Shown: positions 21,773 to 33,823 of the stretch, piece after piece
How positions within the stretch are numbered: the first letter of the stretch is position 1
Layout: each line of letters opens with the position of its first letter
Origin: Rhodocyclaceae bacterium
GTDB lineage: Bacteria; Pseudomonadota; Gammaproteobacteria; Burkholderiales; Rhodocyclaceae
Direction of reading: 5' to 3'
Length of the DNA stretch: 64,000 bases
NCBI GenBank assembly: GCA_016791105.1
Contig: JAEUNM010000043.1
Span: 62,001-126,000, forward strand
Translations under genes and position numbers: made by a program
Notes under the pieces: generated by a model
What the model was told of the DNA's origin: nothing
The model's database searches: none
What the model saw: the letters and a program-made list of their open reading frames with translations, nothing else

Positions 21773-22950
21773 ACCGCCTCCGCCGCCTGCGCCGGCGCCG
21801 TGGCGCTCGCCCTGCGCAAATACGGCAATATGGCCGCCGCCGCTGCCTCCGCGGTATTGCGGCGCAAACTGCGGTGCACCGCATCGAAAGCCGCGCGCAT
21901 GCGCGTGCAAACCGTGCGGTCAGCCACCAGATTGCCCAGCGCCTGCGCGAGAATTTCCGGCTGCGCCTCGTCCTGCAGGATTTCCGGCACCACGAAACGG
22001 CCGGCCATGATGTTGGGCAAGCCCACCCAGGGCTGATACCCCATGCGCTTCATGATGCGCCACGACCAGGGCGACATTTTGTAAGTGATCACGTGTGGGG
22101 CGCGCAACAGCGCGGCCTCGAGCGTTGCGGTCCCGCTCGCCACCAAAGCGGCATCGCAAGCCGCGAGCGCGTCGTGGGCGTGCCCGAACAGCATGACGAC
22201 CGGCAATTCCTGCGCGTTGGCCCGCCATAGTGCCGTCTCGAAAATTTCCCGCGTTTCGCGCGTGGCGAAGGGCACCAGGCAGCGCGCCGTCGGAAACCTC
22301 TGCATCAGTAGCCCTGCAGTTTCCACATAGGTTTGTGCCATGTACTGCAATTCGGACTGACGGCTACCCGGCAGCAGTGCGAACACCATCGCGTCGTCAC
22401 TGATGCCCAGGCGCGCGCGGGCCGCGGCACGTTGCGATTCGAGCGGGAATACGTCCGCCAATGGATGGCCGACGTAACTGACCGGCACCTGCGCCGCCTC
22501 GTACAGTGGCGCTTCGAATGGGAACAGGCACAGCATGTGTGACACCGAGCGCGCGATGTTCTTGATGCGCCCACCGCGCCAGGCCCAGATCGACGGGCTT
22601 ACGTAATGAATCGCGGGTATGCCTGCGGCCTTGCATTTGCGCTCCAGCCACAGATTGAAATCGGGTGCGTCCACGCCTATGAAAGCCGCCGGCCGTTCCC
22701 TTACTATGCGGGCGGCCAGTTGTCGGCGTATGGACGCCAGTTCGCGGTAATGGCGCAGCACTTCGGCATAGCCGCGCACGGCAAGTTTTTCCTGCGGCCA
22801 CCAGGACTCGAAGCCCTCGGCCTGCATTTTCGGGCCACCAATGCCGACGAAGCGTGCGTGCGGCAGATGCCGCTTGAGCGCACGCATCAGATGGCTCGCC
22901 AACAGGTCGCCCGAGGCCTCCCCGGCCACCATTGCAATTTGGATCGTCAT
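21769..22950 (-). CDS. lpxB: Lipid-A-disaccharide synthase
   Basis: A 393-residue peripheral membrane glycosyltransferase that joins lipid X and UDP-2,3-diacylglucosamine in lipid A synthesis. The N-terminus [18 protein letters not shown] and [10 protein letters not shown], the nucleotide-binding region, are diagnostic. The internal ATG at 22950 gives the family N-terminus. It lies 42 bases after lpxA and overlaps rnhB by 4 bases. Confidence 0.96.
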   Translation of the reverse strand: MTIQIAMVAGEASGDLLASHLMRALKRHLPHARFVGIGGPKMQAEGFESWWPQEKLAVRGYAEVLRHYRELASIRRQLAARIVRERPAAFIGVDAPDFNLWLERKCKAAGIPAIHYVSPSIWAWRGGRIKNIARSVSHMLCLFPFEAPLYEAAQVPVSYVGHPLADVFPLESQRAAARARLGISDDAMVFALLPGSRQSELQYMAQTYVETAGLLMQRFPTARCLVPFATRETREIFETALWRANAQELPVVMLFGHAHDALAACDAALVASGTATLEAALLRAPHVITYKMSPWSWRIMKRMGYQPWVGLPNIMAGRFVVPEILQDEAQPEILAQALGNLVADRTVCTRMRAAFDAVHRSLRRNTAEAAAAAILPYLRRASATAPAQAAEAV

Positions 22951-22992
22951 CGCTGCAAAAACGTGCACACCGCGGCTGCGGGCACGCCGCTC

Positions 22993-23775
22993 CTAACGCA
23001 CGATGCCGCGCGTCGCAGCGCGCAGAAATTGCGCCAGAAGCGCAAGTTCGGGACTATCCAGCGCAGCCTGTTCGATTTCCGAGCAGGCATCCTCGAGCCC
23101 CTTGCCGGAGCGGTACAACAATTTGTAGGCGCGGCGTATCGCCAATATCGCCTCGGCGGAATATCCACGCCGCTTGAGCCCTTCACTATTGATGCCGCGC
23201 GGTGCCGCCGGATTGCCCGACACGGTGACGTAAGGTGGCAAATCCTGCAGCAATACCGTCCCCACCCCGCAAAAACTATGCGCACCAACCTGGACGAACT
23301 GATGCACGCCCGTAAAACCACCCAGTATGGCCCAGTCTCCGACACTGACATGGCCCGCCAGCGTCGCGTTATTTGCAAATATGGTGTTGTTGCCGACCAG
23401 GCAATCATGCGCCACATGCACGTAAGCCATGATCCAGTTATCGTTGCCGACGCGCGTGACACCGCGGTCCTGCGCAGTGCCGATGTTCATGGTGCAGAAC
23501 TCGCGCAGGGTATTGCGATCGCCGATTTCGAGCCGTGTCGGTTCGCCGGAATACTTTTTATCCTGCGGCGCCGCGCCTAACGAGCAAAACTGATAAATGT
23601 GATTATCCGCACCGATCGTGGTGTGCCCGGTCAGCACCACGTGCGGGCCGACCTGGGTGTTCGCCCCGACGCGCACGTGCGGCCCGACCAGCGTATACGC
23701 GCCGATACTAACCCCCTCGCCCAGCTCTGCGGCAGGATCAACGATGGCGGTCGGATGTATCGATGCTGCGGTCAT
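22993..23775 (-). CDS. lpxA: UDP-N-acetylglucosamine acyltransferase
   Basis: A 260-residue left-handed beta-helix trimer subunit catalysing the first step of lipid A synthesis. Hexapeptide repeats begin at [14 protein letters not shown]. The catalytic His lies in [12 protein letters not shown]. The ATG overlaps the fabZ stop in ATGA, implying coupled translation. Confidence 0.97.
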   Translation of the reverse strand: MTAASIHPTAIVDPAAELGEGVSIGAYTLVGPHVRVGANTQVGPHVVLTGHTTIGADNHIYQFCSLGAAPQDKKYSGEPTRLEIGDRNTLREFCTMNIGTAQDRGVTRVGNDNWIMAYVHVAHDCLVGNNTIFANNATLAGHVSVGDWAILGGFTGVHQFVQVGAHSFCGVGTVLLQDLPPYVTVSGNPAAPRGINSEGLKRRGYSAEAILAIRRAYKLLYRSGKGLEDACSEIEQAALDSPELALLAQFLRAATRGIVR

Positions 23776-24233
23776 GTCACCTGCCGCAGCGTGCACATCA
23801 GATCGGCCTCGCTGGCAACCTGTCCATCCACCCGCGCTACGGCGGAAAACATCCACATGCCGCGCTTCTGCTTGGTGAACTTGATGTCGAGCAACAACTG
23901 ATCGCCGGGACTGACCGGGCGCTTGAAGCGCGCATTGTCTATGCCCACGAACAGATAAACGCTATTTGCGTCGGGCAGGGATTGCATGGTTTTGAAGCCC
24001 AGAACCGCCGAGGCCTGTGCCATCGCCTCGATGATGAGTACCCCCGGCATGACCGGAAAGCGGGGAAAGTGACCGGGGAAAAACGGCTCGTTCATGCTCA
24101 CATTCTTGAGTGCCAGAATGCGACTGCCGGCCTCCAGTTCGAGTACGCGATCGATCAGTAGGAACGGGTAGCGGTGCGGCAGGTAGGTCAGAATTTTGTG
24201 GATATCCATCGATTCCACGACGCTTTCAGTCAC
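23772..24233 (-). CDS. fabZ: 3-hydroxyacyl-ACP dehydratase FabZ
   Basis: A hot-dog-fold enzyme that dehydrates 3-hydroxyacyl-ACP in fatty acid elongation. Catalytic His is in FFPGHFP and Glu in IIEAMAQ. I start at a GTG (24233, 153 residues) because a GGAG ribosome binding site stands 7 bases before it. An ATG eight codons later (MDIHKIL, 24209) is a credible alternative. The gene overlaps lpxD by 8 bases and lpxA by 4. Confidence 0.95.
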   Translation of the reverse strand: MTESVVESMDIHKILTYLPHRYPFLLIDRVLELEAGSRILALKNVSMNEPFFPGHFPRFPVMPGVLIIEAMAQASAVLGFKTMQSLPDANSVYLFVGIDNARFKRPVSPGDQLLLDIKFTKQKRGMWMFSAVARVDGQVASEADLMCTLRQVT

Positions 24234-25278
24234 CCTTTTTCTCCAGTTCTGCCAGCCGCGACTCCAGCCGGCGCAGTTTGTCCGCCATTGCCTCCAGATG
24301 GCGAATGTGCGCGAAATTGCGCAGCCAATCCGCGTGCGCCTGTGCCGGCACCCAGCCGGTATAGTGCCCTGCGCGGCTTATGGATTTTGCCACCATGCTG
24401 CCGGCCGATATGACCGTATCGTCGGCGATGCTCAGATGCCCCAGTATCATGGCCGCGCCGCCGATCTGGCAGCGCTTGCCGATGCGCGTGCTGCCCGCAA
24501 CGCCGACGCAGCCAGCCATGGCGGTATGCGCGCCGATCACGCAGTTATGTCCGATCTGAATCTGATTATCGAGCTTGACGCCATCTTCGATGATCGTGTC
24601 ATCGAGGGCGCCGCGATCGATGCTGGTATTGGCACCGATTTCAACATCGTCCCCCACCACGACCACACCGATCTGCGGGATTTTTTCCCAGCTTTTTTGC
24701 GGCGTGCGCGCGAATCCGAAGCCATCGGCACCGATCACGGCACCGGCATGAATCAGCGCGCGGCGGCCAATACGGCAGCCCGGATAAACCGACACCCGAG
24801 CGACCAAGCGGCTCCCGTCGCCTATCGTGGCGCCCGCGCCGATCCAGCAGCCCGGGCCGATTACCACGTCGGCACCTATCACCACACCGGGTGCGACATA
24901 GGCATGCGCATCGATACAGGCAGCAGCGCCGACTTCGGCGGCGAAACTGGTAGCGGTGGCATGAACGCCCGGGGTAAGGGGCGGCGGCGGATTAAGCAAT
25001 TGCGAAACCCGTGCGAAATACAGGTAAGGATCGTCGGTGATGACGTGCGGGCGATTGCCGCAGTGGCCCGCAGCGGCCGCGTTCACGATGACTGCCCCGG
25101 CGCGCGTATCGACAAGCTGTTGCGCATAGCGCGCGCTGGCCAGAAAAGCGATGTCGCGCGGCCCCGCGGAACTTAGGCTGGCCACCTGCTCGATGCGAAC
25201 GTTTTCGCCGCCCACCGGTGTGCCACCCAGCCTGGAGGTCATTTCTTCCAGGGTGTAAGCGCGCGACGGCACGCTCAT
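24226..25278 (-). CDS. lpxD: UDP-3-O-(3-hydroxyacyl)glucosamine N-acyltransferase
   Basis: A 350-residue acyltransferase of lipid A synthesis. An N-terminal uridine-binding domain precedes a long hexapeptide-repeat helix from about residue 105. [15 protein letters not shown] contains the catalytic His. The C-terminus is a helical extension ([18 protein letters not shown]). It lies 4 bases downstream of the Skp/OmpH gene. Confidence 0.96.
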   Translation of the reverse strand: MSVPSRAYTLEEMTSRLGGTPVGGENVRIEQVASLSSAGPRDIAFLASARYAQQLVDTRAGAVIVNAAAAGHCGNRPHVITDDPYLYFARVSQLLNPPPPLTPGVHATATSFAAEVGAAACIDAHAYVAPGVVIGADVVIGPGCWIGAGATIGDGSRLVARVSVYPGCRIGRRALIHAGAVIGADGFGFARTPQKSWEKIPQIGVVVVGDDVEIGANTSIDRGALDDTIIEDGVKLDNQIQIGHNCVIGAHTAMAGCVGVAGSTRIGKRCQIGGAAMILGHLSIADDTVISAGSMVAKSISRAGHYTGWVPAQAHADWLRNFAHIRHLEAMADKLRRLESRLAELEKKGD

Positions 25279-25282
25279 GGCG

Positions 25283-25786
25283 CTACTTTTTCTCGGGCTG
25301 GTCGGCGAGGTTTTTGATCACCTTGTCGGTGATGTCGATATTGGAACTCCAATACACGGCATCCTGCACGATAAGGTCATACTTTTCGGATTCTGCGATC
25401 TGTTTGATCACGCGGTTGGCACGGTCTATGATTTGCGCCATTTCTTCATTCTGGCGCACCGACAAATCTTCCGAATATTCGCGCTTCTTGCGCTGGAAAT
25501 CACGGTTGGTGTCGGCAAGTTCGCGTTCTTTGGCACGGCGTTCGGAATCCGCCATGGTGACGGCATTCTTTTCGAACGTTTCTTGCGAAGTTTGCAGTTG
25601 TTTGCTCAGGCGCTGCAATTCCTGCTCGCGCTTTTCGAATTCCTTCTGCAACTTCTTGAGTGCGCGCTGCGCCGGCGCAGCCTCGCGCAATACGCGCTGG
25701 GAATCGACGAACCCCACCCTGAAATCGCCCGCAAGTACCTGCGGCACGACAAGGACCAGCCCGAGCACGAGGGTGACGAGGCGCAT
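25283..25786 (-). CDS. skp: Periplasmic chaperone Skp/OmpH family
   Basis: A 167-residue protein that holds unfolded outer-membrane proteins in the periplasm before delivery to BamA. Residues 1-19 are a signal peptide, VGFVDSQRVLREA begins the body domain, and residues about 40-125 form the charged coiled-coil tentacle. The start at 25786 is supported by GGAGTGAG upstream and puts the signal peptide first. It lies between bamA and lpxD, the usual place. Confidence 0.93.
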   Translation of the reverse strand: MRLVTLVLGLVLVVPQVLAGDFRVGFVDSQRVLREAAPAQRALKKLQKEFEKREQELQRLSKQLQTSQETFEKNAVTMADSERRAKERELADTNRDFQRKKREYSEDLSVRQNEEMAQIIDRANRVIKQIAESEKYDLIVQDAVYWSSNIDITDKVIKNLADQPEKK

Positions 25787-25859
25787 CTTACTCACTCCAG
25801 TTCTCCTGCACAGTCCTGAACCCTGCAATTCCACCGCCATGATCCCTCAATCGGCAATG

Positions 25860-28154
25860 CTAGAAAATTTGCCCGAACTGGAATTGAAAGCGCTGCACGC
25901 GATCTTCCGGTTCTTTCTTGATAGGCTGGGCAACGCTGAACTTGAGCGGCCCGAGCGGCGAGGTCCAGGATACCGAAAGCCCGGTACTATACCGTAAATC
26001 ACCGAAGCTCATCTTCTCGCCGCTCGCCCACACCTGACCGGCGTCGAGGAATACACCCAAGCGGACCGACTTGTCCTGACCGGAACCGGGCATGGGAAAC
26101 AACAGTTCCGCATTCCCGACCACGCGCCGATTGCCGCCCAAAGATTGGTTCGTCACATTGCCTGTCGCGTCAATTACGCGCGGCCCGAGCGAGGCCGAAT
26201 CGAAGCCGCGCACCGACCCTATGCCGCCACCGTAAAAGTTCTTGAAGAACGGCAGCGGCCTGCCACCGTAACCATTTCCGATACCTAAATCGCCGTTCAG
26301 CATGAGCGTAAACTTGGGACTAAGCAAAAAAAACCTTTGGTGCTGATAGGTCATACGGTAATAGTGCAAAGTTCCACCCGGCACCGCAACTTCTGTGTTG
26401 AAACGCTGCAAACTGCCATTGGTAGGATAGATCGCGCTATCGCGCTTGTCCTTGGCCCAACCCAGCGCAGCCAACAAGGTGGTATTCGAATTGCCGAAGC
26501 GCGTCACATAGTCTTTATACACCTGCGGGCTGTCGGTAAAGGTTTCGAGGCGGGTGCGATCGATGGACAGGCCGAAACTGATCGAATCGTCCTCGGCAAT
26601 CGGATAGCCGTAGCGCACGCCGAAACCTGTGGACGAGGACCGGTAAGTCGCCACCGACAGCGAGGTCGGGTCAACGTTGCGGTGGTAAATGTCAAAACCG
26701 CGCGACACGCCGTCCGGTGTGTAATAAGGGTCGGTCGCCGAAAGAGAATAGGTGCGATTGATTTTCCCGCTGTTGATTTGTACCGCCACGGCCTTGCCGC
26801 TGCCGAACACGTTTTGCTGCGACACCGAGCCCGACAGCACGAGTTTTTCCGAGCTGGAAAACCCGGCACCGAACAACAGGCTGCCGGTCGGCTTTTCCTT
26901 CACCTTCACGGTCATATCCACCTGATCGGTGGAATTGGGAACGGCCGGCGTGTCGACCGTTACTTCTTCGAAATAATTGAGTCGATCCACTCGGGTACGC
27001 GAACGGTTGATTTTTTCGCCGTCGTAAGTCGAAGCTTCCATCTGGCGCACTTCGCGCCGTATCACTTCATCCCGCGTACGGTTATTGCCTTCGACATTGA
27101 TACGCCGCACATAAACCTTGCGCCCCGGATCGAGCAGGATGGTGAACGCCACCTCGCGCTTTTCCTTGTCGATATCGGGTGCCGAATTGACGTTGGCAAA
27201 TGCATAGCCTTCATTGCCGAGCTTGTCGCTGATGGCCTTGGTGGAATCGGTGAGCTTCTTGCGCGAAAAGGTTTCGCCCGGCTTCAGTTTCACCAGTCCG
27301 CGCAACTCATCTTCCGGCAGCAGCAGTTCGCCCGCCAGCTTGACCGAGGACACCTTGTAGATATCCCCTTCGGTCACGTTGATCGTGATGTAAATATCCT
27401 TCTTGTCGGGCGAAATGGATACCTGGGTGGAATCGACCGTAAATTCGAGATAGCCGCGGTCCAGATAATGGGAACGCAAGGTTTCCAGATCGCCCTGCAA
27501 TTTCTGCTTGGAATACTGATCGCTCTTGGTGTACCAGCTGAGCCAGCCCGGCGTCTGCAAGGCCAACAGGCCGAGCAGATCTTTTTCCTTGAACGCCGTC
27601 GCACCGACGATGTTGATCTGTTTGATCTTGGCCTTTTCGCCTTCATCCACGGTGAAATTGACCGCGACCCGGTTGCGCTCTAGCGGCGTGACGGTGGTGT
27701 TGATTTCCACCGCATAGTGCCCGCGCGACAGGTATTGCCGCTTCAATTCCTGTTCCGCCCGGTCCAGCATGGATCGGTCGAAAATGCGGGATTCGGCCAG
27801 ACCGATGTCGCGCAGGCCTTTTTTCAGCGTGTCCTTGTCGAATTCCTTGATGCCGGAAAAATCGAGTTGGGCAATCGCCGGCCGCTCCACCACCGTAACG
27901 ACCAGCACATCGCCTTCCGACTCGACGCGGACATCCTTGAAAAAACCGGTTGCGAACAAGGCCTTGATCGCTGCCGTGGCTTTTTCGTCGGTCATCTGAT
28001 CGCCGACCTTCACGGGCAGGTAACTGAATACCGTGCCGGCTTCAGTACGCTGCAAACCTTCGACGCGAATGTCCCTCACCGTGAATGCATCCACGGCATA
28101 TGCGCTGGCACAGCACAGCCCCGCCACGAGTGCGGAAATTATCTTCATCTGCAT
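25860..28154 (-). CDS. bamA: Outer-membrane protein assembly factor BamA
   Basis: A 764-residue Omp85 protein that inserts beta-barrels into the outer membrane. A signal peptide (1-20, ending ASAYA) is followed by five POTRA domains to about residue 420 and a C-terminal 16-strand barrel. The conserved loop-6 motif [14 protein letters not shown] is present, and the chain ends in a terminal Phe as expected of a beta-signal. An ATG two codons downstream is an alternative start. Confidence 0.97.
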   Translation of the reverse strand: MQMKIISALVAGLCCASAYAVDAFTVRDIRVEGLQRTEAGTVFSYLPVKVGDQMTDEKATAAIKALFATGFFKDVRVESEGDVLVVTVVERPAIAQLDFSGIKEFDKDTLKKGLRDIGLAESRIFDRSMLDRAEQELKRQYLSRGHYAVEINTTVTPLERNRVAVNFTVDEGEKAKIKQINIVGATAFKEKDLLGLLALQTPGWLSWYTKSDQYSKQKLQGDLETLRSHYLDRGYLEFTVDSTQVSISPDKKDIYITINVTEGDIYKVSSVKLAGELLLPEDELRGLVKLKPGETFSRKKLTDSTKAISDKLGNEGYAFANVNSAPDIDKEKREVAFTILLDPGRKVYVRRINVEGNNRTRDEVIRREVRQMEASTYDGEKINRSRTRVDRLNYFEEVTVDTPAVPNSTDQVDMTVKVKEKPTGSLLFGAGFSSSEKLVLSGSVSQQNVFGSGKAVAVQINSGKINRTYSLSATDPYYTPDGVSRGFDIYHRNVDPTSLSVATYRSSSTGFGVRYGYPIAEDDSISFGLSIDRTRLETFTDSPQVYKDYVTRFGNSNTTLLAALGWAKDKRDSAIYPTNGSLQRFNTEVAVPGGTLHYYRMTYQHQRFFLLSPKFTLMLNGDLGIGNGYGGRPLPFFKNFYGGGIGSVRGFDSASLGPRVIDATGNVTNQSLGGNRRVVGNAELLFPMPGSGQDKSVRLGVFLDAGQVWASGEKMSFGDLRYSTGLSVSWTSPLGPLKFSVAQPIKKEPEDRVQRFQFQFGQIF

Positions 28155-28160
28155 GGATTT

Positions 28161-29525
28161 CTAGCCGGAAACCAGACGGTTGATGTCGTTATAAAATGCA
28201 AGTGCCATCAACATCGCCAGGACGGCCAGCCCGATCTGCTGCCCAATTTCCATCACGCGTTCGGACAGCGGGCCACCTTTGACGATCTCGAGCAGATAAT
28301 ACATCAAGTGTCCGCCGTCCAAGAGCGGGATGGGCAGCAGGTTGAGCACGCCCAGGCTGATGCTGATGAGCGCCATGAAGCGCAAATAATACGTACCGCC
28401 CATGCGGGCAGACTGCCCCGCGTAGTCCGCAATCGTGACCGGACCACTGAGGTTTTTCAGCGACACGTCACCGGTGAGCATCTTGCCGACCATGGCCAGG
28501 CTGAACACTGACGTATCCCAGGTTTGTTCCGCGGCGCGAGACAATGCCGCCACCGGTCCATAGTGCACACGCACGAACAGGCGCTCGCGCAGACCCACGT
28601 CTTCCTGCGGCGCAACCCCTATGCGCCCGATGCGGCGCCCACGGTCTTCCACCTCTCGCGGCGTCACGGCAAAGCCTAGCTTGGTTCCGTCGCGCGCAAT
28701 TTCAAGTTGCAGGCTGCGGCCCGCGGCGGCGCTCACGATGCGCGCCAGATCGCCGAAATCCGCGATTTGCTGTCCGTCTATCGCAAGCACCTGGTCGCCG
28801 ATACGCATGCCCGCCTGATCCGCCGCGGAACCGGGCTCCACCCGCCCTACCACGGCCGGCACGTGAGGCCGGAAGGGCATCAAGCCCAGGTAGCCGAGCG
28901 GGTCGCGCTCGAGCTCGCGCGTGTCGATCGCGGACAGGTCGACGCGCCGGATTTCGATGTGGTTCTGGGTATCCATCGTTTCGACGGACACGACGCGCTT
29001 GTCGAAGGCCTTCTGCAGCAACTGCCAGCGGAAATCCTGCCAGGTGCTCACGCTGATGCCGTCGACCGCACGTATCGATTCGCCGTCGCGAAACCCCGCC
29101 TGTTCCGCCACGCTGCCAGCGCTGGGACGCGCCACGATGGCACGCAATTCATCCATTCCGTACAGGTAGAGGCACCAATACAGAAAAATCGCCAGCAGGA
29201 AATTGGCCACCGGACCGGCCAGCACGATGGCGAAGCGCTTGGCGACGTGCTGGCGGTTGAATGCGCGCGGCAACTCCTCGCTGGGCACCGGGCCTTCGCG
29301 TTCGTCCAGCATTTTTACGTAGCCGCCGAGCGGAAAAACCCCTATGGACCATTCCGTCGCGTCCTTGCCCCAGCGCCGCGACACCAGCGGGCGCCCGAAT
29401 CCCATTGAAAAGCGCAGCACCTTCACGCCGCTCAAGCGGGCCACCAGATAGTGGCCGTATTCATGCACGACGATGAGCGTGCCAAGTGCCACGGCAAACG
29501 CTGCCAGGTAGTAGAGCAAGTTCAT
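28161..29525 (-). CDS. rseP: Site-2 protease RseP
   Basis: A 454-residue inner-membrane zinc protease. It cleaves anti-sigma factor RseA and remnant signal peptides. The HExxH zinc motif is HEYGH at about residues 21-25, two PDZ domains occupy the middle, and the second metal motif is LLDGGHL. The start overlaps the dxr stop by 4 bases (ATGA). bamA begins 6 bases downstream, so the pair is tightly coupled. Confidence 0.96.
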   Translation of the reverse strand: MNLLYYLAAFAVALGTLIVVHEYGHYLVARLSGVKVLRFSMGFGRPLVSRRWGKDATEWSIGVFPLGGYVKMLDEREGPVPSEELPRAFNRQHVAKRFAIVLAGPVANFLLAIFLYWCLYLYGMDELRAIVARPSAGSVAEQAGFRDGESIRAVDGISVSTWQDFRWQLLQKAFDKRVVSVETMDTQNHIEIRRVDLSAIDTRELERDPLGYLGLMPFRPHVPAVVGRVEPGSAADQAGMRIGDQVLAIDGQQIADFGDLARIVSAAAGRSLQLEIARDGTKLGFAVTPREVEDRGRRIGRIGVAPQEDVGLRERLFVRVHYGPVAALSRAAEQTWDTSVFSLAMVGKMLTGDVSLKNLSGPVTIADYAGQSARMGGTYYLRFMALISISLGVLNLLPIPLLDGGHLMYYLLEIVKGGPLSERVMEIGQQIGLAVLAMLMALAFYNDINRLVSG

Positions 29526-30703
29526 GCGCAGCGCGCCGCCAGAACTGTGCGCGCAGTTTCGCGCGCGCTGCGATCGGCGGCAAAAACCGTTTCCAGGCAG
29601 TCCGCCGCCTCGTGCGGAACGCGCTCCAGCGTTTCCGCCACGGTGGCATAAATCCCGGTAAAGCCCACATCACCGTGCAGGAACGCTGCCACGGCCACTT
29701 CGTTGGCCGCATTGAGTATGGCAGGCGCCGTGCCGCCCGCGCGCAAGGCCATATAGGCCAGGCCGAGACAAGGAAAGCGCTCAAAATCGGGCCGCTCGAA
29801 GGTAAGCGTGCCCTTGGCCGCCAGGTCCAGCATGCTCACGCCGGCATCGATGCGCTGCGGCCAGGCCAGAGCGCAGGCAATGGGGGTACGCATGTCGGGC
29901 GTCCCCATTTGTGCCAGCACCGAGCCATCTACGTATTCCACCATCGAGTGAATCACGCTCTGCGGGTGTATCACCACGTCTATGCAATCCGGCGGCGCGT
30001 CGAACAACCAGTGCGCCTCGATCACTTCCAGCCCTTTGTTCATCATGGTGGCGGAATCGACCGAAATTTTGCGCCCCATGTTCCAGTTCGGATGCGCGCA
30101 GGCTTGGTCCGGCGTGACATTGGCAAGTTCCTGCACCGGCGTGTTGCGGAACGGTCCGCCCGAAGCGGTGAGCAGCACACGGCGCACGCCGCTCGCGGCG
30201 CCGACGTGGCAACCCTGCACCGGCATGCACTGAAACACGGCATTGTGCTCGCTGTCGATGGGCAATAGCGTGGCCGCGTGGGCGGCAACCTCGGCCATCA
30301 ACAAGCCGCCTGCCAGCACCAAGCTTTCTTTGTTGGCGAGCAGAATTTTTTTGCCGGCACGCGCCGCCGCCAGTGTGGGCGGCAAACCGGCAGCGCCCAC
30401 GATAGCCGACATGACGCTATCCACCTCCGGCGCGCGGGCGATTTGTTCCAGGCCCGCCGAACCTTCCAGCACTTCCGTGCGCAACCCGCGCTCCGCCAAT
30501 GCGGTCCGCACTGCGCGCGCCTCGCTGGCGCCCGTCAAGGCGACATAAAGGGGTTCCAGCCGACTGGCAAGTTCCACCACCTTGTCGGTCTGACTATGCG
30601 CCGACAGCGCCACCACGCGAAATCGGTCGGGGTGGCGCAGCACGACGTCTATCGTGCTCGCGCCTATCGATCCGGTGGCACCGAGTATGGCTATGTTCTG
30701 CAT
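29522..30703 (-). CDS. dxr: 1-deoxy-D-xylulose 5-phosphate reductoisomerase
   Basis: A 393-residue NADPH enzyme producing MEP, the first committed step of the non-mevalonate isoprenoid pathway. The NADPH motif [10 protein letters not shown] is at the N-terminus, and DSEHNAVFQ and [15 protein letters not shown] mark the metal and substrate sites. Its product feeds UppS encoded upstream on the same transcript. Confidence 0.97.
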   Translation of the reverse strand: MQNIAILGATGSIGASTIDVVLRHPDRFRVVALSAHSQTDKVVELASRLEPLYVALTGASEARAVRTALAERGLRTEVLEGSAGLEQIARAPEVDSVMSAIVGAAGLPPTLAAARAGKKILLANKESLVLAGGLLMAEVAAHAATLLPIDSEHNAVFQCMPVQGCHVGAASGVRRVLLTASGGPFRNTPVQELANVTPDQACAHPNWNMGRKISVDSATMMNKGLEVIEAHWLFDAPPDCIDVVIHPQSVIHSMVEYVDGSVLAQMGTPDMRTPIACALAWPQRIDAGVSMLDLAAKGTLTFERPDFERFPCLGLAYMALRAGGTAPAILNAANEVAVAAFLHGDVGFTGIYATVAETLERVPHEAADCLETVFAADRSARETARTVLAARCA

Positions 30704-30731
30704 GTCGTTGCGGCAAGCGGCCCGTGCGCTG

Positions 30732-31580
30732 TCAAGCCGCGGCGAGCGCCAGCACCAGGGCCACCAGAGGCAGCGTGGAAGTCTGGCTGTCGATGCGGTC
30801 CAGCACCCCGCCGTGGCCCGGCAGCAACTGGCTGCTGTCCTTGATGCCGGCCTGCCGTTTCAGCAAAGATTCAAAAAGGTCGCCGATTATACTGAGCGCG
30901 GTGAGCGCCAGCATTGCAAACAGGCCCAGCGCCCAACCCGCGGCGCTGCTTGGCAATTTGTCCAGCACGGCGGGGGGCAAGGCGTAGCGCAGCACCAGCG
31001 CGCCATAGATATTTACCGCCACCAGCGCGCCATATACCCCTTCCCAGGTTTTGCCGGGACTGATGGCGGGCGCGAGCTTGCGCCGGCCGAAGGCGCGCCC
31101 GCTGAAATAAGCTGCAATATCCGCCACCCACACGAGTGCCATGGCGGCCAGCAGGAAGCTCGCCGAGGGCCAGCGCAACTGCGCCAAAGCCAGCGCGGAC
31201 GGCACGATCACGACCAGACCGGTCAGGCTGCCCAAAGTACCCGCCGCGGGCCAGCGCCGCTTCAACCACAAGGGCACGACGAGCAGCCAGAACGCCGTCG
31301 CCACGCCATACAGCACCGGCAGCAGCGGACCATGCGGATGGCGCCAGTCGTCCAGACCGGCGGCGGCCAGCAGCAGTACGGCAAGTGCGCAGAACAGGCC
31401 GTAGGCCACCCGCAAGCCGGCGCCATGACCAGCGAGCGCTCCCCACTCCCAGCCGGCCAGACCGGCAATCAACGCGGCAAAACCCAGCCACCCCAGCGGC
31501 GGCAACCATGTGAGCGCCGCGGCCACGAGGGCCAGCAGCACGATCGCGGTAATGATGCGTTTTTTGAGATTTTCCGACAT
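30732..31580 (-). CDS. cdsA: Phosphatidate cytidylyltransferase
   Basis: A 282-residue membrane enzyme that makes CDP-diacylglycerol for phospholipid synthesis. About eight hydrophobic segments are present. The CDP-DAG synthase signature near the C-terminus reads [18 protein letters not shown] followed by DRID. A 114-base gap separates it from uppS, leaving room for an internal promoter, although none is obvious. Confidence 0.95.
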   Translation of the reverse strand: MSENLKKRIITAIVLLALVAAALTWLPPLGWLGFAALIAGLAGWEWGALAGHGAGLRVAYGLFCALAVLLLAAAGLDDWRHPHGPLLPVLYGVATAFWLLVVPLWLKRRWPAAGTLGSLTGLVVIVPSALALAQLRWPSASFLLAAMALVWVADIAAYFSGRAFGRRKLAPAISPGKTWEGVYGALVAVNIYGALVLRYALPPAVLDKLPSSAAGWALGLFAMLALTALSIIGDLFESLLKRQAGIKDSSQLLPGHGGVLDRIDSQTSTLPLVALVLALAAA

Positions 31581-31694
31581 GTCAGGCGGCCAACCGGAGC
31601 GGGTGCCCGCACGTGCAGCCCAGTGCCCGCAGCGCCGGCATAGGCTGGCCGCTGGCCGCTACGGCGGGCCGTGCGCAAGGAAACCGGCAACGCA

Positions 31695-32468
31695 TCACGC
31701 CTCGCCGCCTGCCTGCGGCAGCCCGCTCAGTTGTTCGCTGGTTCGGCCAAAGCGTCGTTCGCGGCGCTGGTAGGAAGCAATCGCCACGTCCAGCGCGTTC
31801 GCATCGAATTCCGGCCACAGCAGATCGGTGAAGTGCAATTCGGTATAAGCCAGTTGCCAGAGCAGGAAATTGCTGATGCGCTGTTCGCCGCCGGTACGGA
31901 TGAACAAATCGGGCTCGGGAGCGTAACTGAGCGCCAGATAAGGCGCCAGATCGTCTTCGCTCACCTGACCGGCGCGTTCCGGCCTGGCCTGTGCAAGCCG
32001 GTTCATGGCCTGCAGAATATCCCAGCGGCCGCCGTAATTTGCCGCCACGGTCAAGGTTAGCCGGGTATGGCCGGCGGTAAGTGCTTCGGCGCGATGGATC
32101 AGATCGACCAGCCGGTGATCGAAACGCGATAGATCGCCGATGGCGCGAAAGCGGATGCGATTTTCATGCAGGCGGGCAATTTCCTCTTCCAGCGCGCGCA
32201 GGAACAACTGCATCAGAAAGCTGACTTCATCAGCCGGCCGGCGCCAGTTTTCGGAACTGAAGGCGAATAGCGTCAGGTAGGAAATGCCGCGATGGATACA
32301 GGCGCGGATAATTTCGCGCACCGTTTCGACGCCCCGCTTATGACCAGCCACGCGCGGCAAAAAGCGCTTGCGCGCCCAGCGGCCGTTGCCATCCATGATG
32401 ATCGCGACATGGTTGGGCACCGCCGCAACCTTGGGGATTTCGCGCGTCGAGCTTGAATGCTGGCTCAT
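31695..32468 (-). CDS. uppS: Undecaprenyl pyrophosphate synthase
   Basis: A 257-residue cis-prenyltransferase building the C55 carrier lipid for peptidoglycan and O-antigen. The catalytic region [11 protein letters not shown] is at about residues 24-34, and [11 protein letters not shown] and the C-terminal DLLWPEFD are conserved. It lies 31 bases downstream of frr. Confidence 0.97.
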   Translation of the reverse strand: MSQHSSSTREIPKVAAVPNHVAIIMDGNGRWARKRFLPRVAGHKRGVETVREIIRACIHRGISYLTLFAFSSENWRRPADEVSFLMQLFLRALEEEIARLHENRIRFRAIGDLSRFDHRLVDLIHRAEALTAGHTRLTLTVAANYGGRWDILQAMNRLAQARPERAGQVSEDDLAPYLALSYAPEPDLFIRTGGEQRISNFLLWQLAYTELHFTDLLWPEFDANALDVAIASYQRRERRFGRTSEQLSGLPQAGGEA

Positions 32469-32499
32469 GAGTCGACCGGCCCGCGTCAGGGTGGGCCGC

Positions 32500-33057
32500 T
32501 CACACTACCAGCAGGTCGGCTTCTTTCTGATGCAATGCCTTATCGACTTCCGCGATATAGCGGTCGGTAAGCTTCTGGATGTCGTCCTGCGCGCGGCGCT
32601 CTTCGTCCTCGGCCACCGTTTTGGCCTTGAGCGCATCTTTCAGGGCGGTAATTGCGTCGCGGCGCAGGTTGCGTACCGCCACGCGCGCAGTTTCCGCCTC
32701 GTGGCGACACACTTTGATCAGTTCCTTGCGGCGTTCTTCGGTCAGAGCCGGCATGGGCACACGCACGGTGTCGCCCATGGTGGACGGATTGAGGCCCAGG
32801 TCGGCATCGCGAATGGCTTTTTCCACCACCGGAATCATTTTCTTTTCCCAGGGCGTCACGCCTATCGTGCGGGCGTCCAGCAAGGTCAGGTTGGCGACCT
32901 GATTGACCGGCATCATGGAGCCGTAGTAATCGACCTGAATGTGATCCAGCAGCCCGGTGTGGGCGCGGCCGGTACGTACCTTGCCGAAATCGTGCTTGAG
33001 CGCCTCGATCGATTTCTGCATTTTCTGTTCGGTGGATTTTTTGAGTTCGGGAATCAT
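32500..33057 (-). CDS. frr: Ribosome recycling factor
   Basis: A 185-residue cytoplasmic factor that splits post-termination ribosomes with [32 protein letters not shown] and [14 protein letters not shown] are typical. It lies between pyrH (40 bases) and uppS (31 bases) in conserved order. Confidence 0.97.
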   Translation of the reverse strand: MIPELKKSTEQKMQKSIEALKHDFGKVRTGRAHTGLLDHIQVDYYGSMMPVNQVANLTLLDARTIGVTPWEKKMIPVVEKAIRDADLGLNPSTMGDTVRVPMPALTEERRKELIKVCRHEAETARVAVRNLRRDAITALKDALKAKTVAEDEERRAQDDIQKLTDRYIAEVDKALHQKEADLLVV

Positions 33058-33097
33058 GATCGGTCCAGGACGTGTGAGTTGGATTTGCGATGGCTAG

Positions 33098-33811
33098 TCA
33101 GATATGCACCAGCGTGCCTTCGTCTTCGCCCATCACCACGCGCTTGAGCGCACCGTGCTTGAAAATGCTGAACACCGCGATGGGCAGTTTCTGGTCGCGG
33201 CACAGGGCCAGCGCCGTAGCGTCCATCACTTTGAGGTCGCGCGCAATCGCTTCGTCGAAACTGACGCGATGATAGCGCCGCGCTTCGGGATTTTTCACCG
33301 GATCGTCGGTATAAACGCCGTCCACCTTGGTCGCCTTGAGCACGATTTGCGCGTCGATTTCACGCCCGCGCAATGCCGCCGCGGTATCGGTGGTGAAAAA
33401 CGGATTGCCCGTCCCGGCGGCGAACACCACCACTTTCCCCTCCTCGAGGTAGCGCATCGCCTTGCCGCGTATGTAGGGCTCGACCACCGGTTCGACGCGC
33501 AACGCCGACTGCACGCGCACCTTGATGCCGGCCTGACGCATGGCATCGCCCAGCGCCAGCGCATTCATGACCGTCGCCAGCATGCCCATATAGTCGGCCG
33601 TGGCGCGGTCCATGCCTTCGGCACTGGGCGCCACCCCGCGAAAAATGTTGCCGCCGCCTATCACCACGCCCAATTCAACGCCCAGCGCAAGGATTTCTTG
33701 TATTTCTCCGACGATGCGGGCCAGCATGGCCCGATTGATGCCGTAATCGTCGTCGCCCATCAGGGCTTCGCCGGACAGTTTGAGCAGGATGCGCTTGAAG
33801 GCGGCGGCCAT
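33098..33811 (-). CDS. pyrH: UMP kinase
   Basis: A 237-residue amino-acid-kinase-fold enzyme that phosphorylates UMP to [22 protein letters not shown] and the ATP-binding region near DGVYTDDP are visible. It lies 12 bases downstream of tsf, a tight operonic junction. Confidence 0.97.
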   Translation of the reverse strand: MAAAFKRILLKLSGEALMGDDDYGINRAMLARIVGEIQEILALGVELGVVIGGGNIFRGVAPSAEGMDRATADYMGMLATVMNALALGDAMRQAGIKVRVQSALRVEPVVEPYIRGKAMRYLEEGKVVVFAAGTGNPFFTTDTAAALRGREIDAQIVLKATKVDGVYTDDPVKNPEARRYHRVSFDEAIARDLKVMDATALALCRDQKLPIAVFSIFKHGALKRVVMGEDEGTLVHI

Positions 33812-33823
33812 GAGGAACTCCGC

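Noticed and set aside
24209..24233. fabZ starting at the internal ATG (MDIHKIL) as the sole start
   Set aside because: The upstream GTG has the better ribosome binding site; the ATG is kept as an alternative in the fabZ entry rather than as the main call.
26337..27683. A 448-codon frame opposite bamA
   Set aside because: Mirror frame of a conserved gene; no signal, domain or start site.
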